Source of the DNA: Reticulitermes speratus
Lineage: Eukaryota > Arthropoda > Insecta > Blattodea > Rhinotermitidae
Direction: 5' to 3'
Length of the DNA: 64,000 nucleotides
Assembly (NCBI GenBank): GCA_021186555.1
Contig: JAJKFL010000003.1
Coordinates: 28,942,908-29,006,907 of the forward strand
Part shown: one piece after another, positions 22,350-33,504 of the stretch
How positions within the stretch are numbered: the stretch's first letter is position 1
How the letters are laid out: each line of letters opens with the position of its first letter
The notes under the pieces: generated by a model
Databases searched by the model: none
What the model was told of the DNA's origin: nothing
Seen by the model: only the letters and a program-made list of their open reading frames with translations
Position numbers and translations under genes: made by a program

Positions 22350-23225
22350 ATTTATTACCATTTTAAGTTAAACGTGTTTGATCTTTTTATCTAATTGCCC
22401 TAACAAAGGAGTGCCATGCAGCAGGCAGTAGTCTAGCGTTACTAACTTACCGACTTCCAATTAAAGAACCTCTACCTTAAACCATCTGATAAGGGCATAT
22501 ACCTTTAGCCATATGAGAATCTGAAAACGCTCAAACGCTAAGTGTCCTAACTTCACCTAAGATTACGCCCATATGTCAATGGATGATCTAGGGACTGTTC
22601 TTGGGTCAGGGAAAGAATGACCACGAGTAATGGGGAAGCAGCCACCCGATTTATCACATTGCATATTACTCTCCGTCGGCGCCAATAATAAAATGAGAAA
22701 TAGGGAGAGAGAGAACGTGGGAGACTATAAGTGTAGACTAGTGGAAGCAATGGAGGGCAAGCGGAGTTGTTGGAGTTTCTGGGCAGAGGCGTGAGGGACA
22801 ATCTGTGTTAATTTTTGGTGACCCAGTTGTATTGAATAATAAATTGTGAAGGATGTACAGAGAAGTGGTCGTTTCTTTTATGCCTTTTTCCTTCAACGCC
22901 CCTTGCCAATTGACACAACCTCTTAATTTGCGCTCTTTCATTTTCGGTTTAACGCCCTTTGGCTGGCTGCGCACTTGGACGCTGGCGGGAAAGTAAGAAT
23001 TTACGGGCCAGGACAAACCAGGGAGGCTGGGAGCTGACAACAGAATACGTCAGTCACCGTGCGCTCGTCGTTTTGTTCAGACCCACGTGGTTTATTTGCG
23101 TTTATTTAAGCCTTTTTTTGTTCTGCCTAGAAACGCCACGATGACACACCCAATCAAGGAAAACAATGACAAGACGATAAATAATCACAGCAACAGTCTT
23201 ACCGGTAGTAATATATGTGATCTGT
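22350..23225. other. Unassigned sequence
   Basis: Overlapping 60-100-codon frames on both strands with no recognised motif. Confidence 0.4.
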
Positions 23226-23228
23226 GGG

Positions 23229-23552
23229 TAATGAAGTGACTGCGTAGTAAAGCCTGTAAGAGTGAATTTGATTATCCGTGACAGCGACGATATGGAAAAT
23301 CTACCATCTGTGACAACCCTAGCAACTACGAAGTAAGCTGGAACAAAAAAACTTAGATGACCAATAAAACAACCCCTAGCCTAACCATCATCGTATATAC
23401 TTGTATTAAACTGGCACGACCAAAGCCCTAACGTAACCGCAGCAAGAATATTAACGATGGCAGTAAAATGACTGAGTTGGAGAGGCTGTGAGAGTGAATT
23501 TAGTCATCCGTGACAGCGAAAATACGGAACATGTAACATCTGTGACAAGTGT
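23229..23552 (+). repeat. Direct repeat, two copies about 232 bp apart
   Basis: GTAAGAGTGAATTTGATTAT, CCGTGACAGCGA and CATCTGTGACAA in the first copy (23229-23318) recur in order at 23464-23552. Only about 90 bp of each unit is alignable by eye. Confidence 0.6.
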
Positions 23553-23554
23553 AC

Positions 23555-23955
23555 CCAAGTTGTTTACAATTCGTTTTCAGTTTACTTAGGCTACAAATTA
23601 ATATTAATTGCTTATTTCCATATGAACATCAGTAACACAATAATAATATAATGAATACATGTGCATATACCTCATGTGAACAGGCTGTCATTGGTAAATT
23701 ATTGTCCCTAACCCCTACCTATTCCATTATTTCTTAAGGAAATATCAGTTTTATCTTAAGGCTTTTTGATTGACGCCCACTTTTCCAGGAACACAACTAA
23801 GGTGTAAAACAAAGACTACGTGTATGAGGATTGAGTATTAAAAGCCCGTCCCGAAATTCTGAGCTTATGAACTAGGTCTATCCATCTGCTTATTCGTCTC
23901 CCCACGTGTTTTTGTTCTTCGGTGGTAGGCAACTGCGATAATTTTGGTGATCTGC
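23555..23955. other. Unassigned sequence
   Basis: No recognised element. Confidence 0.4.
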
Positions 23956-23969
23956 TATGTTAAATTCTG

Positions 23970-24275
23970 GGTAGACGGTGGCGCAGTTGGTTGAGGGCAG
24001 TGCGCTACAAGCTGGAAGGTCGCGGATTCGATTCCCGATGGGGTCATTGGGGGTTTTCATTGACCTAATCTTTCCGGCCGCAATATGGCCCTAGGGTCGG
24101 CTCAGCCTCTAATAGAAATGAGTACCAGTAATGTCTCATGGGGGCTAAAGGCGGCCGGTGCGTAGGGCTGACAACCGTACCGCCTTCATGTGCCGATTTT
24201 CTAGAAATTCTGGGAGCGTCAACCTCCTGGAGCCCTAAGGGCCTGTGCAAGTTTGTAATGGGATAGCTTTATTAC
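23970..24275 (+). mobile_element. tRNA-derived SINE with 11-bp target-site duplication
   Basis: The head contains an A-box (TGGCGCAGTTGG) and a B-box (GGATTCGATTCCC) spaced as in tRNA, so internal RNA polymerase III promotion is expected. The body includes GGGGGTTTTCATTGACCTAA and GCCCTAGGGTCGGCTCAG. The element is flanked by GTTAAATTCTG at 23959-23969 and 24276-24286, a perfect duplication, indicating insertion by LINE machinery. The tail is short and ends near TAGCTTTATTAC. Confidence 0.85.
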
Positions 24276-24526
24276 GTTAAATTCTGTTTAAGTCTAAATG
24301 TGGTTTCCAATTTAATTAATATTCCTTTACTTTCATAATATTATCACTTTTCATTGGTTCCGTTATGGATTGTAAGGTTCAGATAAGCGAGGTAGTCCTC
24401 ACTAGCATAGTTCAGTTAATCATGGTGAAGTCTAAAACGAAAAACTCACATATTGCACTCCATAACGATGTTGTGTTTGCTTTAAGCACAGTAGTTCTCG
24501 TAGCGAGGTACAATTAATGGTGGTAA

Positions 24527-24683
24527 AACTCACAAATTACACACCAACGAAATGCACTATATTTTAACTTTTTATTCTTTAACCCCTACATATGTTTCAG
24601 CCTTTACAAGGCCATCTTATGTAGGGGTTAAAGAATAAAAAGTGAAAATATAGTGCATTTCGTTGGTGTGTAATTTGTGAGTT
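24527..24683 (-). repeat. Near-perfect 66-bp palindrome with hammerhead-like loop
   Basis: Arms 24527-24592 and 24618-24683 are inverted repeats differing at a single base. The 25-base loop with the inner arm ends reads, on the minus strand, CATAAGA, TGGCC, TTGTAAA, GGCT, GAAAC, ATAT, GTAGGGG. It keeps stem II, GAAAC and a long stem I, but the core CTGANGA is degraded. The arms' near identity implies recent formation or gene conversion. Confidence 0.8.
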
Positions 24684-24814
24684 GTTAAAAAATGCACGTT
24701 GAAGATAATATAAAAAAATCAATGGTGGTAAATTTTAAAATCTAAACAAATCAAGTCACTTAGTATCTTTAATGGTTGTATAGTCTTGATTTTCAACCGA
24801 AGAAAAGAAGTTTA

Positions 24815-25085
24815 GAAATGGACGACATGGAATTCATATGAAGAGTAGCTGGTCACACCCTACGACTACGATACTCATTTAAAAATCAGAGTATTGGACG
24901 AAAGCTACATATATTTAATATAGCAGAGGAGATCGCTGACCAGAAAGGAAATTTGCACAACACGTTACATGAATGACCTCATGCCGAGCAGGTGGGACAC
25001 TGGGACGTTGAACGGTTGGGAGGAAGATGGGAGGACAACTGAGGAGGATTACTGTCTGACTGGAACAGGCCTTAAGGCCTACATT
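24815..25085 (+). pseudogene. LINE ORF2 C-terminal relic (different family)
   Basis: Translation gives RVAGHTLRLRYSFKNQSIGR and KLHIFNIAEEIADQKGNLHN, then a stop and further VERLGGRWED. This resembles the ending 'r.aGyTl.d..rn..i...l.i..i...i...r..w..Hl.RM......k....y.p.GrRdvGRP.kRW.d' of insect non-LTR retrotransposon polyproteins. Two internal stops make it non-functional. It differs from the family at 1.9 and 4.3 kb in the spacing before the RW motif. Confidence 0.5.
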
Positions 25086-25089
25086 GACG

Positions 25090-25520
25090 TTGTTGATGAT
25101 GATGGTGAGTATGGCTATTTATATGGTGTGTTTCATTTATGGCGTGCTGTGTATGTTAGACGAAGAGAAATGTATAGTATAGTGTATTTTATAATGGCGA
25201 TGAAGGATATATAACTCTACAAATTGTATGGTTCACTTGTTGGTGATGTGGTCTAGACTTAATGGTCAAAGTTGGTGAATAGTTATTTATGTAGTGCGCT
25301 GACGATCGTGAAGTGTGTAGTTTATGTGAAACGACAGAAATTTAGCCAGCAATTGATGAAGTCTGTTTAGAATTATCATAGTTGACATTTTGGTGGTTTT
25401 TTCAATCGAAACTCGTGAAGAACAATAAGGGGCTCGTATGCAATTTTGTTGATGCTGTATTGATATATCTCGTGATAACTATTTTAAGTACACGAAAGAT
25501 AAACCGTATCCATCCTGCTG
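25090..25520. other. Unassigned sequence
   Basis: No recognised element. Confidence 0.4.
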
Positions 25521-25532
25521 GTCGCTCTAGAG

Positions 25533-26015
25533 CAGTGGTTCCCAACGTGGGCGGTACCGCCCCCTGGGGGGCGGTGGGATTACCGAGGTGGGCGCTAATA
25601 GGTACGAGAAGTGGAAGGGAGCGCTGTTATTATCACAGGGGGGCGCTAGTAGACAAGTAGTGCATTTATTTTTATAATGAAATGCAAATAAAGTAATTTT
25701 TGTGTTAAAAATAAAAAAGTAACTAAATTTCTAAGTATATTAATTTATGAATCTTATTCAAGCACATATTATTTTTTAATAAACTATTGCTAGATGAATT
25801 ATTGTTAATCATAAAAATTTAATAAATTTTAAATTATTAATTAACACATACAACATTAAATTTAACTCTTATAATTTTATTTAAACGATTTTTTAAATAT
25901 AAAATAAAAGTGGAAACAAAAGCGCATTTATGTTTTTTAAAAAACGTAAGGAGGCGCTGTGAGTCTGTGTATCGAACCAAGGGGGCGGTGGACCGAAAAA
26001 GTTTGGGAACCACTG
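25533..26015. mobile_element. hAT MITE, 483 bp, copy 1
   Basis: The terminal inverted repeats are CAGTGGTTCCCAAC (left) and, reversed, CAGTGGTTCCCAAA (right). They are flanked by the exact 8-bp duplication CTCTAGAG (25525-25532 and 26016-26023), which fits the hAT target pattern nTnnnnAn. Subterminal GGGCGGT/GGGGCGC motifs occur at both ends. The centre is very AT-rich and encodes no transposase. Copy 2 lies at 51329-51798. Confidence 0.93.
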
Positions 26016-26029
26016 CTCTAGAGTGACGT

Positions 26030-26680
26030 TCTCTTGACTTTCGTATCGCCATGCACATTTATGCTAATTAGATCTTTCCTTTGTAAAAGAGGGATACTTG
26101 TAGTCCCCAGATCAGATACTGCACGTCACGGATTTGTGCCAGTTTTTCTGCCACAGCAACAACTTCTCTTACTTTGTGTTTTTCACGAAGTCTCAACAAA
26201 ATTTACATGGCAATGAGTTATGATAATGTCTAATTTTTTCTCCCTGTGCTGCTGATGGGTGTGTCAGTCACACACGTACACGTTCATATTACGTCACGTG
26301 GCATGTTGTGGAAGGCCTCTGATGCTTCAGAAAATTTCTTGTGCAGTCCCTTGCTACATGCGAACCCGCAATATTAATGCCTATATTCAGGGGTGTACAC
26401 TTGTTGGCCGAATTGAAACCTAATATTAAAATTCCTTAATACTGACCTCACTGAATCAATAACACTCACATTCACAAAACCAGAAAGTTATTAGCCCCTT
26501 TTCCAATATTAACATGACAGGCAATGTACGTATAACGTAACACAGAGGAGCGTTCGTGTAACCATTGTTACCGTGGAAACGCAATAAGTGTTGCATATTC
26601 CGAGTGTGTGTCCGTAACCTTACTTATCCAGCACGCAAAGCACATGCGCCTTATTATAATGTCATCTGTGGCCTGTCCGG
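26030..26680. other. Unassigned sequence
   Basis: No recognised element. Confidence 0.4.
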
Positions 26681-26682
26681 CT

Positions 26683-27055
26683 GTACCATATTTTTCCACA
26701 GTATCTCATAAATGGCAAGATTTTCAGGAAAAAAATTATTGAACACAAAATACGTGTTTTGATTTTCTCTACGACTTTGTCTGAAACATTTCTCATTGTA
26801 AGAAGAATTGAGCGAGGTATTATCATAAATGTACATAGGTCTTTATGTAAAGTACCCGTCATTCGTGTCAGATTTTAATGAAAATTTAATTTTCTGGACA
26901 GTTTTTAGGAAAATACTGAAATATAACATTTTATGAAAAACCGTCCCGTGGGAGCCGAGTTGTGCCACGCGGTCGGACGGACGGAGATACAGGCAAGCAT
27001 GACGAAGTTAATAATCGCCTTGCACAATTTTGTGAATACGCCTAAAAATTAGCCC
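26683..27055. repeat. Dispersed repeat of about 370 bp, copy 1
   Basis: It shares a long ordered series of words with 38026-38370: TTTTTCCACA-TATCTCATAA, GAGGTATTAT-ATAAATG, AAGTACCCGT, CCGATTTTAAT-like, GTGGGAGCCGAGTTGT-CCA, CGGACGGAC and GACGAAG...ATCGC. It is unclassified. It may be the 3' part of a longer element. Confidence 0.75.
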
Positions 27056-27059
27056 AAAA

Positions 27060-27735
27060 CATTAACAGTTGAAAAACACTCGAGTCAGTAGTTAAAATTT
27101 GGCACACACTCCTTATCATACACATATAATTTAAAAAAGTAATCATCGTGAAAATAATTGGTACATAGTAATCTAAATCCGCATCATAAACTGAAGATCG
27201 CGAGATAAAATACGATGAGCATGGGATACGTGCAACTAAACATCTGTACGTGCAGTAAATGAATACAATGGTCGATGAACTCAGAAGAAGTGCAAATATT
27301 GCTTTGTTTTACACATTTCCACTCTTATACTACTTTTTATAATTGTAAATGCTGTTAGAAATGACAAATGAGAAGGTCCTTTATATTTATACAGAATTTT
27401 AAACAAATGTCTTAAAGTGAAACCTATACTTTTGTGTATTAAAATCAAACATGTGCATAGAAAAGTTAAAAATGTTCGTGATTCTTCTCAGTCCCTTCAG
27501 TAAAATACCGGGTTTGTAACTCAAAATAGACTCTACATAATCCAAGTTATTTGCAACATTTTAAACTTTAGTGCTTCTAAATGAAAAATTATTGGGAAAG
27601 ATGTGTACATCTTTCTGCACTACGTGGTATGAATGAAATGATAGGAGAGCATGGTTTAGATTGAGGATTCAGGAATTGATGGGATTGAGGAGCTGAGCAG
27701 TAAAGGGAATTTGCCCCTTATGTATAGAGGCAGAG
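27060..27735. other. Unassigned sequence
   Basis: No recognised element. Confidence 0.4.
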
Positions 27736-27739
27736 AATG

Positions 27740-27895
27740 ATATTCCTGTTACTTTGCAGTGCAGGGAAAGGCAAATTTGTGGAAAAAATCTTTGACACTG
27801 TAAGTGGTTAATTATAAATAAGGATAGAGCTTATAAGAAATTAATTAACTGTACTAAGACCACAAAATTGAGGAATCTGATTAAATTTTGATGTC
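27740..27895. repeat. Dispersed repeat shared with 13.3-13.4 kb
   Basis: GTGGTTAATTATAAATAAGG, AATTAATTAACTGTAC and ATTGAGGAATCTGATTAA match the order of the 13.3 kb copy. The family is not identified. Confidence 0.5.
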
Positions 27896-28107
27896 ATATA
27901 AACCATGAATGGAATAATTAAACGAAGGAAATATCACAGACGGTTGAGGAAGAGAATAAAGTGGTACTGTAACAAGAAGCGATAGCTGACTGACGTGTGT
28001 ACTGTGTACAGTACTCGTATCGTAAAGTATGCAAATCATAAGGGATGTGTACTGCAGTAAACAACCTGATGTTAACAGTCCCATCAGCTGATAATATTAA
28101 ACTGAGA

Positions 28108-28134
28108 CTCAATAATAATAATAATAATAATAAT
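28108..28134. repeat. (AAT)n microsatellite
   Basis: About nine AAT units. Confidence 0.9.
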
Positions 28135-28440
28135 AGCTACTGTATTCACTATCATTAAAACATTCGACGTTGCCTATTCAGAGTTGCTGGCAGTGTCGTT
28201 AAATAAACTGCAAAATGGTGTTCCCCTCCCATTGTCATACAAGTGTACAGGTGAACGGCACACTGTAAATAAAGCATGCATTAAACACAGCGATAGCTAT
28301 GTGAAGATATGCTGACGTAATTCAAAAGGACGAATGGTGAATTCCGAACAGTGGCGGAGTTCAATGTCTTAGCTCTTTAATGCGCGAAGTAATTTGAATC
28401 TTCTCTCGTCATTGTTCCTAATCTTGACAGATGGATTCAT

Positions 28441-28971
28441 TTATATATATATATATAACGCGCAGATAATCTGGAATCCTCCTAAAATTCTTGATGCAAT
28501 GATTGGGCTAGCATTCATTAACGGGTCGGAGTTGTAGGCTGAATTGTTACTTAATTTTAAAAAGCGTTCATAATAATGTGCATTTGAAAGAACACATTTA
28601 TAGTAGCTTATAGATAAGGGAAATGTGAGATTTGATGCGCTCACGGTGTTGCCTACCAAGATTAGGTTCCTGTTGTAAGTGGTGTCGTGTACTTGTATAA
28701 ATAGTACCAAGAGTTTGAAAGCCATGCGATGAACTACCGTTGAGGAGTCGTGCAGTGACTGTCCAGTTGCCGTCTGCACGAGAATCACTTTCAAAAGAAC
28801 GCCCTGTAGAAAAATTACAAAATTTTTTACAGATCCAAATGTCTTATACGAGTGTTTAGGCCTAATTACATTACTGTAGGCTTTCATGTACGTGACTGGA
28901 GCTAATATTGTACAGTCTAAGAAGCTGAAATTTATAAGATGAATGAAACAGAAGTAGATGACACAAGGCAT
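28441..28971 (-). other. Longest open frame in the window (176 codons), not recognised
   Basis: The frame starts ATG and ends at a (TA)n microsatellite (28441-28457), so the last residues are translated repeat. It is hydrophobic in places (LLVLFIQV, FVIFLQGVLLKVILV) but shows no signal-peptide or domain pattern that I can name. No splice, promoter or codon signal supports expression. A frame this long is only mildly unusual in 64 kb of six-frame sequence. Confidence 0.15.
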
Positions 28972-28974
28972 TTA

Positions 28975-29205
28975 GGGCATTAGTGTTGTGCATGTTTATC
29001 AATCAGGGCAGAATTAAATGTTGCATTGCAAGTCCTTGCCACGCCCAAGATAACAGCATAACTTATTAGTCAGCAAACAGGTAACTGTAAAAGTAAACAT
29101 TTCCGTCAATATTATATTTTTATTAGAACAATAAAATACTACTTTTTAGTTTACTATGCCAGGCTTGCTGATGTCATCCAGACAAATCAAATGACTGATT
29201 TATTT
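28975..29205. other. Unassigned sequence
   Basis: No recognised element. Confidence 0.4.
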
Positions 29206-29223
29206 CTTTGTATGAAATTTAAT

Positions 29224-29485
29224 ATGCCAATCCCAGCGGCTGCGCGGTCTAAGGCGTGGGTCTGCGGTCGCTCGCTTGCTGGGATTGTGGGTTCGAATGT
29301 CGCCGGGGGCATGGTTGTCTCTCTGTAGTGAATGTTGTGTGTTGTCAGGTAGAGGTCTCTGCGTCGGGCTGATCACTCGTCCAGAGGAGTCCTACCGAGT
29401 GTGGTGCGTAACTGAGTGTGATCGTGAAGCCTCGATAATGAGGAGGCCCTGGCCGACTAGGGGCTGTTGCGCCATTGGAAAAAAA
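29224..29485 (+). mobile_element. tRNA-Leu-like SINE with 12-bp target-site duplication
   Basis: The head (CAGCGGCTGCGCGGTCTAAG ... GGGTTCGAATG) follows the tRNA-Leu A-box/B-box pattern with a long variable arm. The body carries GTTGTCAGGTAGAGGTCTCT and CCAGAGGAGTCCTACCG, and the tail is A-rich. ATGAAATTTAAT at 29212-29223 and 29486-29497 is an exact duplication. This is the cleanest single-unit copy of the family that is multimerised at 56.6 kb. Confidence 0.9.
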
Positions 29486-29499
29486 ATGAAATTTAATTT

Positions 29500-31660
29500 A
29501 GTTACAGATTTCCCTCAAGGTTTTCTTGTTAGTTTCTGAAATTATTTGGGAGATGTCAAGTTAATTTCTCTAGTATGAAATTACCCTAACATTTTACAAC
29601 ATAATCAAACCGCCGTACGTAGACTCTCCTGTTCGTAATAATTTATAACTATACAATAAAAATGTTTATAATAAATTACGAAATTTGTAACTACTTTGGT
29701 AACATATTAGCAGTCAGTGCAACACCTGAGGAAGAGCACATAATAATAATAATAATAATAATAATACTGTACAACTAGATGACGGTCCAATTTAGAATAA
29801 TATCTAAAATAGTCCGATAATATTGCCACCTCCGTACGGAGCAGCTTAACTTTCATGTACTACTGTGCCTTTAAATCAAGCACAATCTCACAACTGACGG
29901 CCAAACTTCACAGATCAAATATTAGCTACTTATTCTTGAAGTCCCTAATTCAAAGATCAGTCCTAAACAGGTCATCCAGACTAACAAATCTACTGGTTTT
30001 TCTCAAAAGTCTAAGAAAATTTGCCACAAAAATCTATTTTCTTAATACTTTGGACACTGAAATTCGTCGAAATTATAACTACACAAACCATAAATCCTAC
30101 TTAACACAGAACACAGTCCATGTCCATTACAAAGACTAATCGATTAATGATGTTTATGAAAATAATCGGCTTTTATTGTGAGAATGATAAGAAACATACA
30201 AATTTATTGTGTGGGCAAAATGTAGAATTTTGTGAAAGTTACAGCAGGTGATACATATAGTAACCAGCGTGCTTTAAACGGTTAATGTTACAGAAAATAT
30301 TACATATAATTACCACTGGGCTTTCAACGAATAAGGAGGCCAACATGCTTTCCATTGTATACTTCGCAGTCATTATATCATTTGATGCTATATGGACTAT
30401 TCGTCTAAAAACGTCGTTAAATATCCTACAAATCAAGAATTAGTCGTTGACAAATGAATACAGACTTTTGATGTTTAGTTCATCTGGAAAGTAACGTCAA
30501 ACAGCTGACAGGTTTAACAGTTTGTGGTAAGGCTATAAACGCAGACGGGTTTGCTTTCATTTTTCACCATGTGACCTAATTTCGAAGGCGGCTAGCTTGT
30601 TTGCGCTGGTGATGCAGTTCTCTTGCCAATTGTGTTAAACACGAATGGTCAGTATCGATTTAGGAAATTGCGCCCAAGTTGTCTAATTCACCCTGAAGCA
30701 GTTACAACGATTCATACAAGTATTTTGAAGATACACATTGTTTAATAATCAATCTTAAAGACTTCATAACGATAAGCAATTTTTGGTTATTAGAAATTCT
30801 TTCTAAGTCAAAATCCATTAACCTTTTTACCCAACCGTTTGTCAATTAGTTGCTTTAGGTAAAAAATATTTAACCTCCCTGTATTTAAGCACTCATATAT
30901 TTTGAGAATTTAGGTTTGCGTGGTGGTGATGGTCGTCTGGGTAGTCTCGTGGACCTCCATCTTCAGGACAGAATTTGCACCTTGGGAATCAGAGAGTGTG
31001 TTTTCCGAAACATCTGTAACAACTTATCAGTTTGCACTGTGCCACAGTTCAGAGAATCACAATATAAGTCCACATATATTCTTCTGTTAGGCTGGTAGAG
31101 AAGTATATTCAAAGTGAACGGGACAATTATTGCTTCCTTGTAATAATTAGGGGTAAGGAGTGTGGAAAACATTAATTATGAACAGTAAATTAACTAAGTC
31201 TTCCGTAATATAATCTGACTATTCTAAACATCACAACTCTCCACATTTTCGAAAAATGTATTAACTCTCTTTTTACTGTGGTTTTGTGCTGCATTATGGT
31301 GAGGTAAGGACTTCGCCAGTAATTCAAGAGAGAGTTCCTTATTATTGTACACTAGAGTTTCTATGCTTTTCGTTGTCATATTTGTGTTTCTCTCTGTCAA
31401 TTATCCCATGAACAAAAACTAGAATTTTATACTGTCCACTCAGCAAATTCCAACTCCTCCCGATTTACTTGGCCCTCTTAATGGCACAATCCAAAGTAAA
31501 GCTGAAAAGCAGTTACGATGAAGTAATTGCTTTCTTCAAATCATTCTAAATAAGGGAAAAATACACAACTATTATCCATACTTGAAACTCGTGTTTTTCG
31601 CTTGTAGGCGCGAGTAAATTTGTAACATTCTTACTCTTGGTGTCTGCGTGAGACATATAC
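29500..31660. other. Mostly unassigned; (AAT)n at 29740-29764
   Basis: An (AAT)n microsatellite lies at 29740-29764. Near 30945-31015, CCTCCATCTTCAGGACAG and TTCCGAAACATCTGTAAC resemble pieces of PLE terminal repeats but do not form a hammerhead. The 94-codon frame at 29855-30139 is not recognised. Confidence 0.4.
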
Positions 31661-31687
31661 ACGTGACCGGTGTCACCGGTATAAGTG

Positions 31688-31705
31688 AAAGCTATATAAA
31701 AGGCA
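31688..31705 (+). promoter_or_regulatory. Candidate TATA box
   Basis: CTATATAAAAGGC is a textbook TATA element, preceded by CACGTGACC and GGTGTCACCGGT (31661-31681). No reading frame follows: the 52-bp minisatellite begins about 70 bases downstream. It may be chance or the promoter of an unseen first exon. Confidence 0.25.
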
Positions 31706-31764
31706 CTGCCTTCTTGTTGACAGTGGCGGATAAGCTGACTAGAATCAGCTATTGTAAAAGCTTA

Positions 31765-32712
31765 ACTTCTTATCAAATATGATAATACAAAATACCATGG
31801 TATTTTTTTAAACATTTTATGTCTTATCAACTATGACAATACAAATTACCTTGGCTCTTTTAAAACATTTTATTTCTTATCAACTATGACAATACAAATT
31901 ACCTTGGCTCTTTAAAACATTTTATTTCTTATCAACTATGACAATACAAATTACCTTGGCTCTTTAAAACATTTTATTTCTTATCAACTATGACAATACA
32001 AATTACCTTGGCTCTTTAAAACATTTTATTTCTTATCAACTATGACAATACAAATTACCTTGGTTCTTTAAAACATTTTATTCCTTATCAACTATGACAA
32101 TACAAGTTATCTTGGCTCTTTAAAACATTTTATTTCTTATCAACTATGACAATACAAATTACCTTGGCTCTTTAAAACATTTTATTTCTTATCAACTATG
32201 ACAATACAAATTACCTTGGCTCTTTAAAACATTTTATTTCTTATCAACTATGACAATACAAATTACCTTGTCTCTTTGAAACGTTGTATTTCTTATCAAC
32301 TATGATAATACAAATTACCTTGGCTCTTTAAAACATTTTATTTCTTATCATTTATGACAAAACAAATTACCTTAGCTCTTTTAAAACTTTTTATTTCTTA
32401 TCAACTATGACAATACAAATTACCTTAGCTCTTTTAAAACATTTTATTCCTTATCAACTATGACAATACAAATTACCTTGGCTCTTTTAAAACATTTTAT
32501 GTCTTATCAACTATGACAATACAAATTACCTTGGCTCTTTTAAAACATTTTATTTCTTATCAACTATGACAATACAAATTACCTTGGCTCTTTTAAAACA
32601 TTTTATTTCTTATCAACTATGACAATACAAATTACCTTGGCTCTTTTAAAACATTTTATTTCTTATCATCTATGACAATACAAATTACCTTGGCTCTTTT
32701 AAAACTGTTTAT
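31765..32712. repeat. 52/53-bp minisatellite, about 18 tandem copies
   Basis: The unit contains CTTATCAACTATGACAATAC, AAATTACCTTGGCTCTTT and AAAACATTTTATTT. About nine central units (about 31905-32340) have three T before AAAAC and a 52-bp period. The flanking units have four T and a 53-bp period. The first unit and a few others (32290, 32347) are diverged. Confidence 0.97.
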
Positions 32713-32714
32713 CT

Positions 32715-33500
32715 ACAGTATTACCGTATTTCCTATGACTGAACGTTAATGCATAAGTTAGAATCAGTGCATTTATAACGCTATCCGTGCTGAGATTTTT
32801 TGGTAGCTTAAAACAGAAAGTTTCAAAAGATGCCTATGTACGGCTGTAACTTAACACAAAGGAACTAGCCTAATATAAAAAGTCAGAGAACATCTTCTTC
32901 ATCTGTATCACAGAGACAGTCACGTTAGTATCATCCGGCACTGGTTAGTACTTGAGTTCTACTCCATTATTTACTGTATGTGTGTGTTTGAAAGTTTTCT
33001 GATTATAGTGAAGGTAAAGTTGTCCATGTACACACCATGAAGACATACGGGGGATTGGAGATATAGCTTGTGATATTCACAGTACTTGTATCTCCCTAAA
33101 CTACAGACTGATTAATAAATTCAAGAATTCCAGCCAAATGGAATGCCCTGTAAATTTAGCAGGAACATCGAGTTGATTGATGAAATTACATATACCCACA
33201 GTAAGTTAATTCATATACCCTTTTTCACGAATCATTTCAAATGTGCAAAAAGCAGAACTGTGCTGAACTGTCCATAAAAAACTGCATATTTTAATACAAC
33301 ACACAATAAAACTTCGTCATATCTTAGCAACAGATTTACAATTGATGCTTGATTTTTACCATTCATCACACACAATGCGCAACTGCCTGTAATAAGTGTG
33401 ATAAGCAGATGGCTGTCGCAGAGGGTTGAAGGACTTTTGAAAGTTGAGGGTGAAGTCAAACTTCCCCCTCCTAAACACCCTACGAAACAAAGCAACCAAC
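32715..33500. other. Unassigned sequence
   Basis: No recognised element. Confidence 0.4.
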
Positions 33501-33504
33501 CAAT

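Noticed and set aside
30945-31020. Another hammerhead (CCTCCATCTTCAGG ... TTCCGAAACATCTG)
   Set aside because: The two halves lie on opposite strands and cannot fold together.
31765-32712. CRISPR-like array at the 52-bp repeats
   Set aside because: No spacers; the whole unit is repeated with small length variation.
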